DNA of 64,000 nucleotides from assembly GCA_963761985.1 (NCBI GenBank), contig CAVXIT010000001.1:118515-182514 (forward strand), given 5' to 3'. Position 1 is the first letter of the stretch; every line of letters starts with the position of its first letter. The notes beneath the pieces are model-generated. The model was not told the origin of the DNA. It saw only the letters and a list, made by a program, of their open reading frames with translations, and did no database searches. Positions 33,587 through 43,005 of the stretch are shown here, piece after piece. The DNA comes from JACCTH01 sp963761985. Its GTDB lineage: Bacteria; Actinomycetota; Acidimicrobiia; Spongiisociales; ZC4RG35. The position numbers and the translations under genes were made by a program.

Positions 33587-35473
33587 TCAGACCTTCTGCA
33601 ACTGGACCGCGGTGGCCTTGAACTCCGCGGTGCCGGATTTCGGATCCCAGGCTTCAATGGTGAGTTGGTTCACGTCAGCGTCTTCGCCGTAATGGACCGC
33701 CATGAACACCAAACCCGCTCGTAGAGCCCGGTCGCGTCGGGCGGGCACCTCGATCGAGCCCCTCCGGGACGACACCCGCACGAGGTCCCCATCATCAATC
33801 GCGAGACGCTCCGCATCCTCAGGTGATAGGTCGATCGTCCCGCCGGTCCTGATCGGGGATTCGAAGCCAGCCGATTGGACGCCCGTGTTGTAGCCATCGA
33901 GATGACGTCCGGTCGTCATGCGGTAGGGGAAGTCGCTGGTTAGCCGGTCGACCGGTGGAGCCCAGTCGACCGGGATGAACGGTGCCGGAGGCGAATCGAG
34001 GGGGCGCTTCCAGAGCCGGCTGTGGATGAAGAGCTCGCCAGGGTGATTCTCGTCGTAACAAGGCCATTGAATTCCGCCCAACTCGTCGAGACGTCGGTAA
34101 CTCATCCCGGCGTGCATTGGCGAAACCTGGCGGACCTCATCCCAAGCCTCTTCAGGTGTCGAGGTATCCCACCTTGCGCCGAAGCCACGGGCGAGCATTC
34201 CGATGATTTCGACGTCCGGACGAGCTTCCCCCGGCGGTTCGAGCGCTTTACGAACTCGCTGAACCCTTCTTTCGCTCGAGGTAACGGTTCCCTCCGATTC
34301 ACACCAGTCGGCTGCAGCAGGAAGCACGACGTCGGCCATTGCCGCCGTTCGGGTGAGGAACAGATCCTGCACCACCATGAAGTCGAGACCCTCGAGGGCG
34401 TGGCGGGCGTGAACGACGTCGGCCTCAGACTCCGCCGGATTCTCGCCGATGACATAAAGCCCACGCATTTTTCCGGCGGCCATCGCCTCAAACATCTGCG
34501 TCAGATGCCAGCCGCGTTTGGGTGGGATCGAGTGATGCCAGATTTTTTCGAACTTCTGCCGGAGCCCGTCGTCCTCGACGTCCTGAAACCCAGGCAGCTT
34601 GTTGGGGATGGCCCCCATGTCTCCGCCTCCCTGGACGTTGTTTTGTCCACGGAGGGGAACGAGGCCGGATCCGTACCGGCCGACATGACCGGTGAGCAAC
34701 GCAAGATTGATCAGGGCGAGGACGTTGTCGGTGGCGTTGTGATGCTCGGTGATTCCCAGAGTCCAAACAATCTGCGCTTTGTCGGCTGTCGCGAAGGCCA
34801 CGGCCATCTCCTCGATCACGTCGCCCGGAACCCCGGTGATCTCCTCGGCCCGATCCAATGGATATTCGGCGACCTTCGCGGCGTAGTCGCCAAAGTCATT
34901 CGTGGCGTTCGCGATGAAATCCTGGTGGTGAAGGTCGCGCTCAATGATCACTTTTGCCATGGCATTGGCGAGAGCAATGTCTGATCCGACATCGATCCCG
35001 AGCCAGACGTCGGCCCATTTGGCCGACTCGCTCCGACGGGGATCGATGGAATAGAGGCGCGCCCCGTTGTGCACGCCTTTCAACAAATGATGGAAGAAGA
35101 TGGGGTGGGCAGCGCGCGCGTTCGACCCCCACAGCAGCACCACATCCGCATGCTCGATCTCTTCGTAGGAGCTAGTTCCTCCGCCCGCTCCGAAAACTGC
35201 CGCCAGACCGGCGACGGAAGGAGCGTGTCAAGTGCGGTTACAGCTGTCGATGTTGTTGGTCGCGAGCACAGTCCGGGCGAATTTTTGAGCCAGGTAGTTG
35301 GTCTCATTGGTCGCCTTCGAGCAGGAAAAGATGCCGAGCGCTTCGCCTCCGTGCTCTTCTTGCACGGTTCGCAGGCCGGCGACCGCGCTCGTGACCGCGT
35401 CGTCCCAGGACGTGGGTTGCAGGATCCCGTCCCGCCGAACCAAGGGAGTCGTCAATCGAACATTAGGGGCCAT
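33587..35473 (-). CDS. fdhA: Formate dehydrogenase catalytic subunit (Mo-bisMGD), selenocysteine at an in-frame TGA
   Basis: The frame from ATG 35473 (SD AGGAGGTG) reads MAPNVRLTTPLVRRDGILQPTSWDDA ... NIDSCNRT, meets TGA at 35230-35228 (codon 82), and continues HAPSVAGLAAVFGAGGGTSSY ... LWGSNARAAHPIFFHH to 33587. This alignment (SCNRT-U/C-HAPSVAGL) is the active site of formate dehydrogenase, where Sec or Cys ligates Mo and the next His is conserved. The total is 628 residues. PLRGQNNVQGGGDMG and later MGD-binding segments are present. The N-terminal Fe4S4 domain is missing and sits in the gene at 30907-31854. Automatic callers would truncate it to 33587-35143. Confidence 0.93.
35199..35230 (-). 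promoter_or_regulatory. Bacterial SECIS-like element of fdhA
   Basis: Starting at the UGA (35230-35228), 12 bases separate it from a perfect 6-bp stem, GUCGCC (35215-35210) with GGCGGC (35204-35199). The apical loop is GGUCU. From memory, E. coli fdhF has the same spacing and a GGUCU-containing apical loop, the SelB recognition site. Confidence 0.8.
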
Positions 35474-35594
35474 GTTTCACCTCCTTTTGGGCCAATGACA
35501 TCATGCCAGGCCTGGCGGACGAGGTCGGCACCAGACCCGTCCGCAAGCCCTGTTTCGTCAAGCCTGAGGCCGAAAGTGCCGAAGAAAACAGGCT

Positions 35595-37901
35595 GTGTCC
35601 ACACCGCTGCCTTTGCTGCGTCCGAACCGGGTCGAACGAACGCTGATTCGCCGCCAGACGGAGCAGGAAGCACTTGTCGCGCTCAGCCAAGCCGCCCTCG
35701 AGAGCATCGACGTCCCCTCGCTATTGCAAATGGCCGTCGATCGTGTCGCGGCGGTCTCCGGGGTCGAGGTCGTGACCATTCTCGAGCGGACCGACGACGG
35801 GCATGGCCTGATCCGGGCCAACATTGGGGACCCGGAGGCGGTCAACGGCGTTACCCGGGTTGACCTCCAGACGGACTCGCCTGCCGGCTACACGATCGGT
35901 CGCGAGGCGGCCACGCTCGTCGAAGACCTTCCCTCCGACATGAGGTTCCGGCGCCAGCTCCGACTGCTCGAACTCGGATTGGTCAGTGGAGTCAGCGTCA
36001 CCATTCCCTCCCGACGGGGAGCCTGGGGAACCCTGGGGCTCTGGACCAAGAAATCGCGCAGGTTCACCCGCGAGGATGCGCAATTCGCCGAGGTCATCGC
36101 CTGCCTGGTGGGTTGGGTGATCTCCCGCAACGAAGTCGAGGCCCGCCTGGCCGAGGCCGTGCGAGAAAAGGATCGAGGACTCCGCTTGGAGACGGCTCTC
36201 TCACGATGTGCGCAGGCACTGCTCGGTGACTACGACCCGGCCGCTGTCGAGATCAGCTTGCGAGCACTGATGGAGGCGACCAATTCCTCCTTTGGCTACG
36301 TCGACTGGCAAGGCCTCAAAGATCGAGCGGTACCCAGTGTGCGTCTGACTCGCGATGGCCGCTCTGAACTGTTGGATCGCCACTGGGATAGCGTCTCCTG
36401 GGACGAGCTGCCGACCCTTCGCCGTCGCCTCAAGCTCGGTGAGAGCACCATTATCAGGGTCGGAGAACTTTCCTCTGATGAGGCTTCGATTTTTCTCCTC
36501 TCCCCCGAACTGGTGATGACCGAGCTCGATGTCCCGATCATGATCAACGGGACTTGGATCGGAACCATCGGCCTTGGTGATCGGGAGTCCAACCGTATTT
36601 GGGATCACGAAGAGTCAACGGCGATCGAGCATGCGGCATCACTTTTCTCGAGCTGGTGGGAGAAACGCGATTACGCGTTGCGTCTGGAAGAGGCAGTCGA
36701 GTCCCTCAATCGGCGTATCAAACTCGAACAATCGGTGGCTGCCGCTGCGCAATTGCTGAGCCAATCGAACCAACCCGGCGACTTGGATCGAGCCCTGCGG
36801 TTGTTGCTCGAAGGCGCCGAAACGACCAGCGTGTTCGTCGAACGCAACGTCGAAAACCAGGATGGGGAACTGTGCTCACGTGTCGTGGGGGTCGCCCAAT
36901 CACCCAGCTCCGTCTACGACCCCTTCTATTGGGACATGATGCCCTGGTCGAAGATGCCCGACACTTACGCGCTCTTGTCACAAGGGGAAATCGCGATCCT
37001 CGTTCCCGACACGATGGAGGGGGCTGAGGCGGATACCTACTCGGCAACCCCGGTGAAATCGGAGGTGGACGTTCCGATCCTCATCGACGGAGCCTGGACC
37101 GGGCTGATCGGGCTTGCCGATGAGAACAGCGCTCGCGACTGGAGGGACGAAATCCAGATGCTCCACACCGCCGCCGAGATGATCGCGGCGTTCTGGGGAC
37201 GGATCGAATCTGCTCGCCGCCTCGAGGAGCTGGCCCAGTCGAAAGATGAGTTCATCGCATCGATCAGCCACGAGCTGCGGACACCCTTGACTGCCGTCGT
37301 GGGCCTGGCCGAGTCGCTGGTTGAGAATGGCTCCAGCGATCTGCCGGCGGAAACACGCGAGTTCATACAGATCATCGCCGAGCAGTCGGGAGAGATGGCC
37401 GCCATCGTGCAGGACTTGCTGGTAGTGGCAAGGACCGACATCGGGCGGGTGACAATACGACCGGAAAGAATTGACCTGTTGGCCGAGACCCAGACCGCCA
37501 ACCGCGGCATGCGATGGGACGGGCGAGAGGCTCCCGAGATCACTGGCACGGCAACCGCGCTTGCAGATCCCCTACGGGTTCGCCAGATCATCCGGAATCT
37601 GCTGACCAATGCCATGCGCTACGGAGGCAAGTCGATTCGCGTCGTTTTGAGTGAATCAGATGGATGGGCTCGGTTGCGCATCATGGACAACGGAAGCGGA
37701 ATCCCCGCCGAGGATCGTGAGCGAATCTTCCGACCCTACGAGCGGGCCCATGAACGCCAGGGGCAACCGGCGTCGGTCGGATTGGGATTGACGGTGAGCC
37801 GGCAGCTGGCCCGGTTGATGGGTGGCTCCCTCGACTACGACGTCGCGAGCGGCTGGAGCACGTTCGAGCTCAGCCTCCCCGGCCACCAGCTAGCTAGCTA
37901 G
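35595..37901 (+). CDS. Multi-GAF sensor histidine kinase (orphan)
   Basis: 768 residues, soluble, with three GAF-like domains (about 25-170, 185-345, 370-535). A HisKA dimerisation domain follows with the phospho-acceptor His in ASISHELRTPLTAVVG (near 558), then a HATPase_c domain with LLTNAMRYGG, MDNGSGIPAEDRERIF and GLGLTVSRQLARLMGG. No transmembrane helix and no adjacent response regulator are seen. It starts at GTG 35595, 121 bases from the divergent fdhA. The signal is unknown; the position suggests it may sense a condition relevant to formate or C1 metabolism, which is inference. Confidence 0.88.
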   Translation: MSTPLPLLRPNRVERTLIRRQTEQEALVALSQAALESIDVPSLLQMAVDRVAAVSGVEVVTILERTDDGHGLIRANIGDPEAVNGVTRVDLQTDSPAGYTIGREAATLVEDLPSDMRFRRQLRLLELGLVSGVSVTIPSRRGAWGTLGLWTKKSRRFTREDAQFAEVIACLVGWVISRNEVEARLAEAVREKDRGLRLETALSRCAQALLGDYDPAAVEISLRALMEATNSSFGYVDWQGLKDRAVPSVRLTRDGRSELLDRHWDSVSWDELPTLRRRLKLGESTIIRVGELSSDEASIFLLSPELVMTELDVPIMINGTWIGTIGLGDRESNRIWDHEESTAIEHAASLFSSWWEKRDYALRLEEAVESLNRRIKLEQSVAAAAQLLSQSNQPGDLDRALRLLLEGAETTSVFVERNVENQDGELCSRVVGVAQSPSSVYDPFYWDMMPWSKMPDTYALLSQGEIAILVPDTMEGAEADTYSATPVKSEVDVPILIDGAWTGLIGLADENSARDWRDEIQMLHTAAEMIAAFWGRIESARRLEELAQSKDEFIASISHELRTPLTAVVGLAESLVENGSSDLPAETREFIQIIAEQSGEMAAIVQDLLVVARTDIGRVTIRPERIDLLAETQTANRGMRWDGREAPEITGTATALADPLRVRQIIRNLLTNAMRYGGKSIRVVLSESDGWARLRIMDNGSGIPAEDRERIFRPYERAHERQGQPASVGLGLTVSRQLARLMGGSLDYDVASGWSTFELSLPGHQLAS

Positions 37902-37919
37902 CTGGTCGCTCGTCAGCGG

Positions 37920-38093
37920 TTTCTCCCCCCGGAGGGGGGAGTACCTGAGCGCAGCGAAGGGGAGGGGGGCGGTCGATTGACACTGCGCGAAGTGGTCGTT
38001 TTCGAGGTGGTTCAGAATGGAACGCCTTCTCGCGCGTTTCTGAAAACGCCCCCCTCGGCCCTAACGGGCCACTCCCCCCTTCGGGGGGAGAAA
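37920..38093. repeat. MITE-like repeat, copy 1
   Basis: Bounded by inverted ends: left TTTCTCCCCCCGGAGGGGGG then AGTACCTGAGCGCAGCGAAG; right CACTCCCCCCTTCGGGGGG then AGAAA. Inner CGCCCCCCTCGGCC and GGGGGGCGGTCGATTGAC match copy 3 (52076). It fills the gap between the histidine kinase and fhs, with a CTAG microrepeat (37889-37903) before it and a short CTCCC/GGGAG hairpin (38118-38132) after it. Confidence 0.85.
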
Positions 38094-38138
38094 CAGAGAA
38101 CTCCCCCCGGGCCTGCCTCCTCCCGAAGGGAGAAGCGG

Positions 38139-39899
38139 TTAGAAAAGGCCGACGACGTTGCCGTTCTCGTCGATGTCCACTCGCAGGTAGGCCGGGTTGG
38201 AGCCCAGCCCCGGCATCGTCCGCATCTCGCCGAGGATCGGGTAGATAAACCCGGCGCCCACCGAGGCGCGGACTTCGCGCACAGGGATCGTGAATCCCGT
38301 CGGAGCACCCTTGAGGGCGGGGTCGTGAGAGATCGAGAGATGGGTCTTGGCCATGCAGATAGGCAAATAGCCGAAGCCTGCCTTCTCGAAGGCCTCGATC
38401 TGCGTCGCTGCGAGTGGTGAGTAATCAACATCCGCCGCGCCATACACATCGCGGGCGATGACTTCGATCTTCTGACGAATCCCCATGTTGAGCGGATATA
38501 GATAGGAAAACTCGTTGGGCTTGCTCGACGCCTCGACGACAGCCTCGGCCAGCTCAGCCGCTCCCGATCCACCTTGCGCCCAGTGGTCCGCCTGAACTGC
38601 AGCTTCGGCCCCGGCCTCGAGGGCCGCCTCCCGGATCGCATTGATCTCGGCACCGGTGTCCGTCGGGAACGAGTTGATGGCCACTACCACCGGCAGCCCG
38701 AATCTCTTCACCGTGCGCAGGTGCGCAATCAAGTTGGGGATGCCGGCCTGGAGCAGCGAAAGGTTCTCCTCGGTGTACACCTTGTCCAGGGGTCGACCGA
38801 GTACTACCCGGGGCCCGCCTCCGTGCGTCTTGAGCGCTCGCACCGTGGCGACCAGCACCACGCAATCGGGCCGCAGTCCGGAAGTGCGGCACTTGATGTC
38901 GAGAAACTTCTCCATTCCCATGTCGGCACCGAAACCCGACTCGGTGACGACGAACTCGCTCGAATGAAGCGCAACGCGGTCGGCGAGAATTGACGAGTTC
39001 CCGTGGGCGATGTTGGCGAAAGGCCCGGCGTGGACGAACGCCGGTTGGCCTTCCAGGGTCTGCATGAGATTGGGATGGAGACTGTCCTTCATCAGGACTG
39101 TCACCGCTCCGGCAACTCCCAGGTCCTCGAGGGTGAGGGGCTTGCCCTCTTTGGAACTGCCGAACACAACTCGGCTCACGCGCTCGCGGAGGTTGCGAAG
39201 CGAACTGGCAAAGTCCGAACCGTCGGCCAGAGCAAGAATCGCCATCAGTTCGGAAGCAACGCTGATGTCGAAACCCGTCTCCCGGGGCCGCCCTTCGTCG
39301 CGTCCTCCCAATCCGACGATCACGTTTCGCAGCGCCCGATCGTTGATGTCGAGAACCCGGTTCCACTGCAAATTGAAAACGTCGATCCCCAGCCGATCCA
39401 GCCCGATCTTCTGCAGCCCTTCGTCCGACATGCGAGTTTCGTGGTACCAGCGAGCGTCGATGGCGGCAGCCACGAGATTGTGCGCGGCGGTGATGGCATG
39501 AATGTCACCAGTGAGATGAAGGTTGAACTCGTCCATGGGCACCACCTGGCTGTAACCCCCGCCAGCCGCACCGCCCTTGATGCCAAACGTCGGCCCCATC
39601 GATGGCTGTCGTATGCAAGCAACTGCGTTCTTGCCGATCGCCCCCAAACCCTGGACCAGTCCGACGGTGGTAGTGGTCTTGCCTTCGCCCAGTGGCGTCG
39701 GTGTGATCGCGGTCACGTCGATGTACTTCCCGCGCGGGTTGGAACCGATTCGTTTCAGAACATCGAGATGAACCTTGGCTTTCGTCTTGCCGTAAGGGAT
39801 CAAGTCATCATCGGTTAGGCCGATCTTGGCGGCCACGTCGCCGATGGCGCTCACCTTCGCCCCGCGGGCGATCTCGAGGTCACTGGGGAACTGACTCAT
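38139..39899 (-). CDS. fhs: Formate--tetrahydrofolate ligase
   Basis: 586 residues, slightly longer than the common 555-560. N-terminal MSQFPSDLEIARGAKVSAIGDVAAKIGL, P-loop TPTPLGEGKTTTTVGL, then QPSMGPTFGIKGGAAGGGYSQVVPM, WNRVLDINDRALRN and EVRASVGAGFIYPILGEMRTMPGLG. It interconverts formate plus THF plus ATP with 10-formyl-THF. In a methyl-oxidising direction it would yield formate and ATP. The start overlaps the iclR stop (ATGA), so it belongs to the mttB-metF-iclR-fhs transcript. Confidence 0.95.
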   Translation of the reverse strand: MSQFPSDLEIARGAKVSAIGDVAAKIGLTDDDLIPYGKTKAKVHLDVLKRIGSNPRGKYIDVTAITPTPLGEGKTTTTVGLVQGLGAIGKNAVACIRQPSMGPTFGIKGGAAGGGYSQVVPMDEFNLHLTGDIHAITAAHNLVAAAIDARWYHETRMSDEGLQKIGLDRLGIDVFNLQWNRVLDINDRALRNVIVGLGGRDEGRPRETGFDISVASELMAILALADGSDFASSLRNLRERVSRVVFGSSKEGKPLTLEDLGVAGAVTVLMKDSLHPNLMQTLEGQPAFVHAGPFANIAHGNSSILADRVALHSSEFVVTESGFGADMGMEKFLDIKCRTSGLRPDCVVLVATVRALKTHGGGPRVVLGRPLDKVYTEENLSLLQAGIPNLIAHLRTVKRFGLPVVVAINSFPTDTGAEINAIREAALEAGAEAAVQADHWAQGGSGAAELAEAVVEASSKPNEFSYLYPLNMGIRQKIEVIARDVYGAADVDYSPLAATQIEAFEKAGFGYLPICMAKTHLSISHDPALKGAPTGFTIPVREVRASVGAGFIYPILGEMRTMPGLGSNPAYLRVDIDENGNVVGLF

Positions 39900-40648
39900 C
39901 GTTGTCTCCTGGTCTGATCGGGTGGCCGTTGCGAGAACTGTTGGGCGGTTTCCATAACGATCTGGGCAATGCTCGCGGCCCCGGTTTTGGGAAAGCGGTA
40001 CGCAGGCCCGTGGACATGGATTGCCCCCATGACCTTGCCCTCCGCATTGAGGACCGCAGCCGCGACCGAGTTGATGCCCTCAACGAACTCCTCATAGATC
40101 CAACAATGTCCTTCGTTGTGGACCTGCCGAAGGCGTTGCTTGATCAACTTTGGCTCGATCATCGTGTGAGAAGTGAACGCCTCCAATTTGCGAGAGAGGT
40201 ATCGCTCGACGTCGTCTGCCGGCCAGTGCGACATCATGCACAGACCCGAGGGCCCGACATGCATCGGGACTTGGAGACCCGTGTAGTCGCGCACCTGAAT
40301 CGCCCCGGGCGACTCGACCTGGGCGAGATAGTGAACCAAGTAACCCGTGGGGACACTGAAGCCGGCGGCCTCGCCCACGAGGTTCACGAGATTGGTCAGG
40401 TGAGGGACAACCGCCGAACTCAATGACGTATTGGCATCTGCCGCCCCTGCCAGCTCGACCAATCCCTGGCCAATTCGATAGCGCCCACCATCGGTCCGGG
40501 CGACCGCACCGAGATGCTCGAGAGTTGCGATGAGGCGGGCGACCGTGGACTTGGGCAGGTCGACCCTTCCGGCGAGCTCGGTGATTCCGGCGGGACGCAC
40601 GGCCAGTGCTTCCATCACGGCGAATGCCCGGTCGATCGACTGGACCAT
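39896..40648 (-). CDS. IclR-family transcriptional regulator
   Basis: 250 residues. The N-terminal winged helix (about 5-60: SIDRAFAVMEAL, ITELAGRVDLPKSTVARLIATLEHLG) is followed by the C-terminal IclR effector domain (about 75-245, with GLQVPMHVGPSGLCMMSHW). It is embedded in the C1 operon between metF (1-base gap) and fhs (ATGA overlap), so it most likely regulates this cluster. Candidate operators are the palindromes at 42973-43005 and 47598-47634. The effector is probably the substrate or a C1 intermediate; that is inference. Confidence 0.9.
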   Translation of the reverse strand: MVQSIDRAFAVMEALAVRPAGITELAGRVDLPKSTVARLIATLEHLGAVARTDGGRYRIGQGLVELAGAADANTSLSSAVVPHLTNLVNLVGEAAGFSVPTGYLVHYLAQVESPGAIQVRDYTGLQVPMHVGPSGLCMMSHWPADDVERYLSRKLEAFTSHTMIEPKLIKQRLRQVHNEGHCWIYEEFVEGINSVAAAVLNAEGKVMGAIHVHGPAYRFPKTGAASIAQIVMETAQQFSQRPPDQTRRQR

Positions 40649-40649
40649 C

Positions 40650-41453
40650 TCAGCGCTTCCGTTGCTCGAGTAGCCACTTCACCGTCGCGTCGATTTGATT
40701 GAAGGTGAAGATGTGCAACCCGGTCAGGCCCAGCTCAACCCGGCGAGGCTCAAGCGCCCGAACGAGCTTGGTGGGCCGGTATGCGCCAGGGCGAAGCAAC
40801 CGCCACACCGCCCGCCGGTTCTTCATCACATACCGAGCGGAGGTCCCCACCCCGATTCGGGTAGCGATCGAAGCCAATTTGAGCGGATCCACCACCCCGG
40901 GAATGCCGACGCGGATGGGAAGCCGGACGTCGTCGAGACGTGTCGCCCGCGCCCAGGAGAAGATCGCCTGGGGGTCGAAACACATTTGGGTGGCGATATA
41001 GGTCGCGTACCTTTGTTTGTCGATCAACGCCTGCCGCAGCAAGTCACCGGAAATGAACGGGTGACCTTCTGGGTAGCCGGTGACACCGACGGCCTGAAAG
41101 TGATGACCGAGATCGTCCATCGCCCGCAGCAGCTCGAGGGCATCCTTGAACTTGTTCGGTTCGTCAGCGTCTCCACCGACGACAAAGACCTGGCCGATTC
41201 CCTCACCGGCGAGCCGGTCGATGATCTCGTTCAACTCTCCGTGATCCCGGATCATGCGAGCGGAGAGATGTGGGGTCGCCTTGAAGCCTCGCCGGTGAAG
41301 CTCGACCGCGAGGTCGAGGGTGGCCTTCATTCCCTTGCCCGGGGAGGCGGTAACGGTCACGTTCGCCCCGCCCGGGATTGACCCCACCTTTTCTTCGATT
41401 CCCCGGAGCGGTATCACCTCGAAGAAGGTTTCGTCCGTCAGCCCCTTAGACAT
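40650..41453 (-). CDS. metF: Methylenetetrahydrofolate reductase (MetF-like)
   Basis: 267 residues from the ATG at 41453 (MSKGLTDETFFEVIPLRGIEEK). It has a TIM-barrel of the MTHFR family: TVTASPGKGMKATLDLAVELHRRGFKATPHLSARMI, VFVVGGDADEP, GHHFQAVGVTGYPEGHP and ATQMCFDPQAI. It starts inside the end of mttB (8-base overlap ATGTCTAA), so it is translationally coupled. In this context it would oxidise methyl-THF to methylene-THF, the reverse of its biosynthetic direction. The long frame to 41714 is out-of-phase mttB and is rejected. Confidence 0.88.
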   Translation of the reverse strand: MSKGLTDETFFEVIPLRGIEEKVGSIPGGANVTVTASPGKGMKATLDLAVELHRRGFKATPHLSARMIRDHGELNEIIDRLAGEGIGQVFVVGGDADEPNKFKDALELLRAMDDLGHHFQAVGVTGYPEGHPFISGDLLRQALIDKQRYATYIATQMCFDPQAIFSWARATRLDDVRLPIRVGIPGVVDPLKLASIATRIGVGTSARYVMKNRRAVWRLLRPGAYRPTKLVRALEPRRVELGLTGLHIFTFNQIDATVKWLLEQRKR

Positions 41454-42978
41454 CTGAGTCCGGGAACGAAGCCTTGCGTTGCCCGATCCAGTCGAGCAGC
41501 TCAGCTTCGACTGATTCGTCGAGTGGCGGCAGCTCGTACTCGGCCAGCATTTGCTGCCATTGGGTGTGCGCCCGTGTGGCCGCTTCTTGCGAGCCTGCTT
41601 CGAGCCATTGCTCGAAGCTGTTGTTGTCGGCGATCCGGCTTCGCCAGAAGGCGTTCTCGAAGTTGGCCAACGTATGGGGGTTACCGAGAAAGTGCTGGCC
41701 CGGAGGGTTGTCAATCAACGCTTCGATCGCTTGACCGTTGTCGCTCAGGTCGACCCCGTTGACGTACGCCGCAGCCATCGACGCCTCATCGGCGTCGAGA
41801 ATGAACTTCTCGTAGCCCATGGTCAGTCCTCCTTCGAGCCATCCGGCCGTGTGGAGCACGAAGTTGGTCCCAGCCTGGATCGTCGGAAAGAAGGTGGCGG
41901 CGCTTTCGAAAGCGGACTGATAGTCGGCCACTTTTGACGAAGTCAGGTTTCCTCCGCTGCGAAAGGGAACACCCAGCCGGCGAGCGAGAGCGGCGATGAC
42001 GAACAACACCAGAGCCGGCTCCGGGGTGCCGAAGGTTGGTGCGCCGGATTGCATCGAGATTGAGGAAGCAAACGATCCAAAGACAACCGGAGCTCCCGGT
42101 CGCACGATCTGACAAAAAGCCATCCCGGCCATCGCCTCGGCGAGCGTCTGGGTGGCAGTGCCGGCGACGGTCACCGGAGCCATGGCGCCCGCGAGGATGA
42201 AGGGTGTGATGAGACAGGCCTGGTTGTTCTCCGCGTAAACCTTGGCCGACCCGAGCATGGCGAGATCCCAACTCATAGGCGAGTTGGCGTTGCACAAGGA
42301 CAAAAGGACCGTGTTCTGGTCCATGAACTCTGCCCCAAACACGATCCGGACCATGTCCACCGTGTCCTGAGCGCGCTGAGGAGCGGTGACCGAGCCCATG
42401 AAGGGGCGGTCGTGATACTTGATGTGAGAGAACACCATGTCGAAATGGCGCTTGTTGACCGGCAGGTCGACCGGCTCGCACAACGTGCCCCCACCGTGGT
42501 GGAGAGAAGAGCTCAGGTGGGTGAGCTTGGCGAAGTTGCGGAAGTCCTCGATCGTGGCGTATCGACGCCCGCCCTCGAGGTCGCGCACGAAGGGCGACCC
42601 ATAGGCCGGGGCAAAGACCAGGTGGGGGTCGCCGATGGTGACGGTCCGCTCCGGGTTGCGTGCATGCTGAACAAAACTCTTTGGCGCCGAAGACTGGATA
42701 AGGGTGCGAGCGAGGCCGTCGGGAAAGCGAACCCTGCTGTCGACAACGGTCGCTCCGGCGCTCTTGAAGATCTCCAGAGCCTCGGGAAAGCCGTGGATCT
42801 CCACGCCAACTTCGGCGAGCAGCCGGTCGGCGTTGTGCTCGATGAGGCTCAGTCCTTCTTCTTCGAGGACTTCAACTGGCTTGAGCGTTCGGGTGAGGAA
42901 GGGAACCGAATCGAGCGCCCGGGCGGTCCGTGCCGCCTGCCGGGCCGCTCTGCCACCGCTCCGTCGTCCCTGTTCCAT
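41446..42978 (-). CDS. MttB-family (trimethylamine methyltransferase-like) corrinoid methyltransferase, non-Pyl, copy A
   Basis: 510 residues of the MttB TIM-barrel family: GLSLIEHNADRLLAEVGVEIHG, RFPDGLARTLI, HARNPERTVTIGDPHLVFAPAYGSP, ITPFILAGAMAPVTVAGTATQTLAEAMAGM and the C-terminal FENAFWRSRIADNNSFEQWLEAG. The frame has no internal amber codon, so it is of the non-pyrrolysine kind whose known members demethylate quaternary amines such as glycine betaine. The substrate is not deducible. The ATG at 42978 lies in a long palindrome and has no clear SD. Downstream metF is coupled. It probably transfers a methyl group to the corrinoid protein encoded upstream. Confidence 0.9.
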   Translation of the reverse strand: MEQGRRSGGRAARQAARTARALDSVPFLTRTLKPVEVLEEEGLSLIEHNADRLLAEVGVEIHGFPEALEIFKSAGATVVDSRVRFPDGLARTLIQSSAPKSFVQHARNPERTVTIGDPHLVFAPAYGSPFVRDLEGGRRYATIEDFRNFAKLTHLSSSLHHGGGTLCEPVDLPVNKRHFDMVFSHIKYHDRPFMGSVTAPQRAQDTVDMVRIVFGAEFMDQNTVLLSLCNANSPMSWDLAMLGSAKVYAENNQACLITPFILAGAMAPVTVAGTATQTLAEAMAGMAFCQIVRPGAPVVFGSFASSISMQSGAPTFGTPEPALVLFVIAALARRLGVPFRSGGNLTSSKVADYQSAFESAATFFPTIQAGTNFVLHTAGWLEGGLTMGYEKFILDADEASMAAAYVNGVDLSDNGQAIEALIDNPPGQHFLGNPHTLANFENAFWRSRIADNNSFEQWLEAGSQEAATRAHTQWQQMLAEYELPPLDESVEAELLDWIGQRKASFPDSDV

Positions 42979-43005
42979 GATGTGGAAAGAGACTACATCA
43001 TGGAA
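42973..43005. promoter_or_regulatory. Palindrome over the mttB start, candidate IclR operator
   Basis: TTCCATGATGT (42973-42983) and ACATCATGGAA (42995-43005) are perfect 11-base inverted arms. Inside it, TTCCATGATGTGGAA is a second palindrome (TTCCA-N5-TGGAA). It covers the mttB start codon and abuts repeat copy 2. It is shaped like IclR-family sites but the link to the local IclR is inference. Confidence 0.5.

Noticed and set aside
37920..38093. Insertion sequence
   Set aside because: Under 200 bases with no transposase frame; only the ends look transposon-like.
40650..41714. 354-codon version of MetF
   Set aside because: The first 87 codons are out-of-phase mttB sequence; family similarity begins at ATG 41453.
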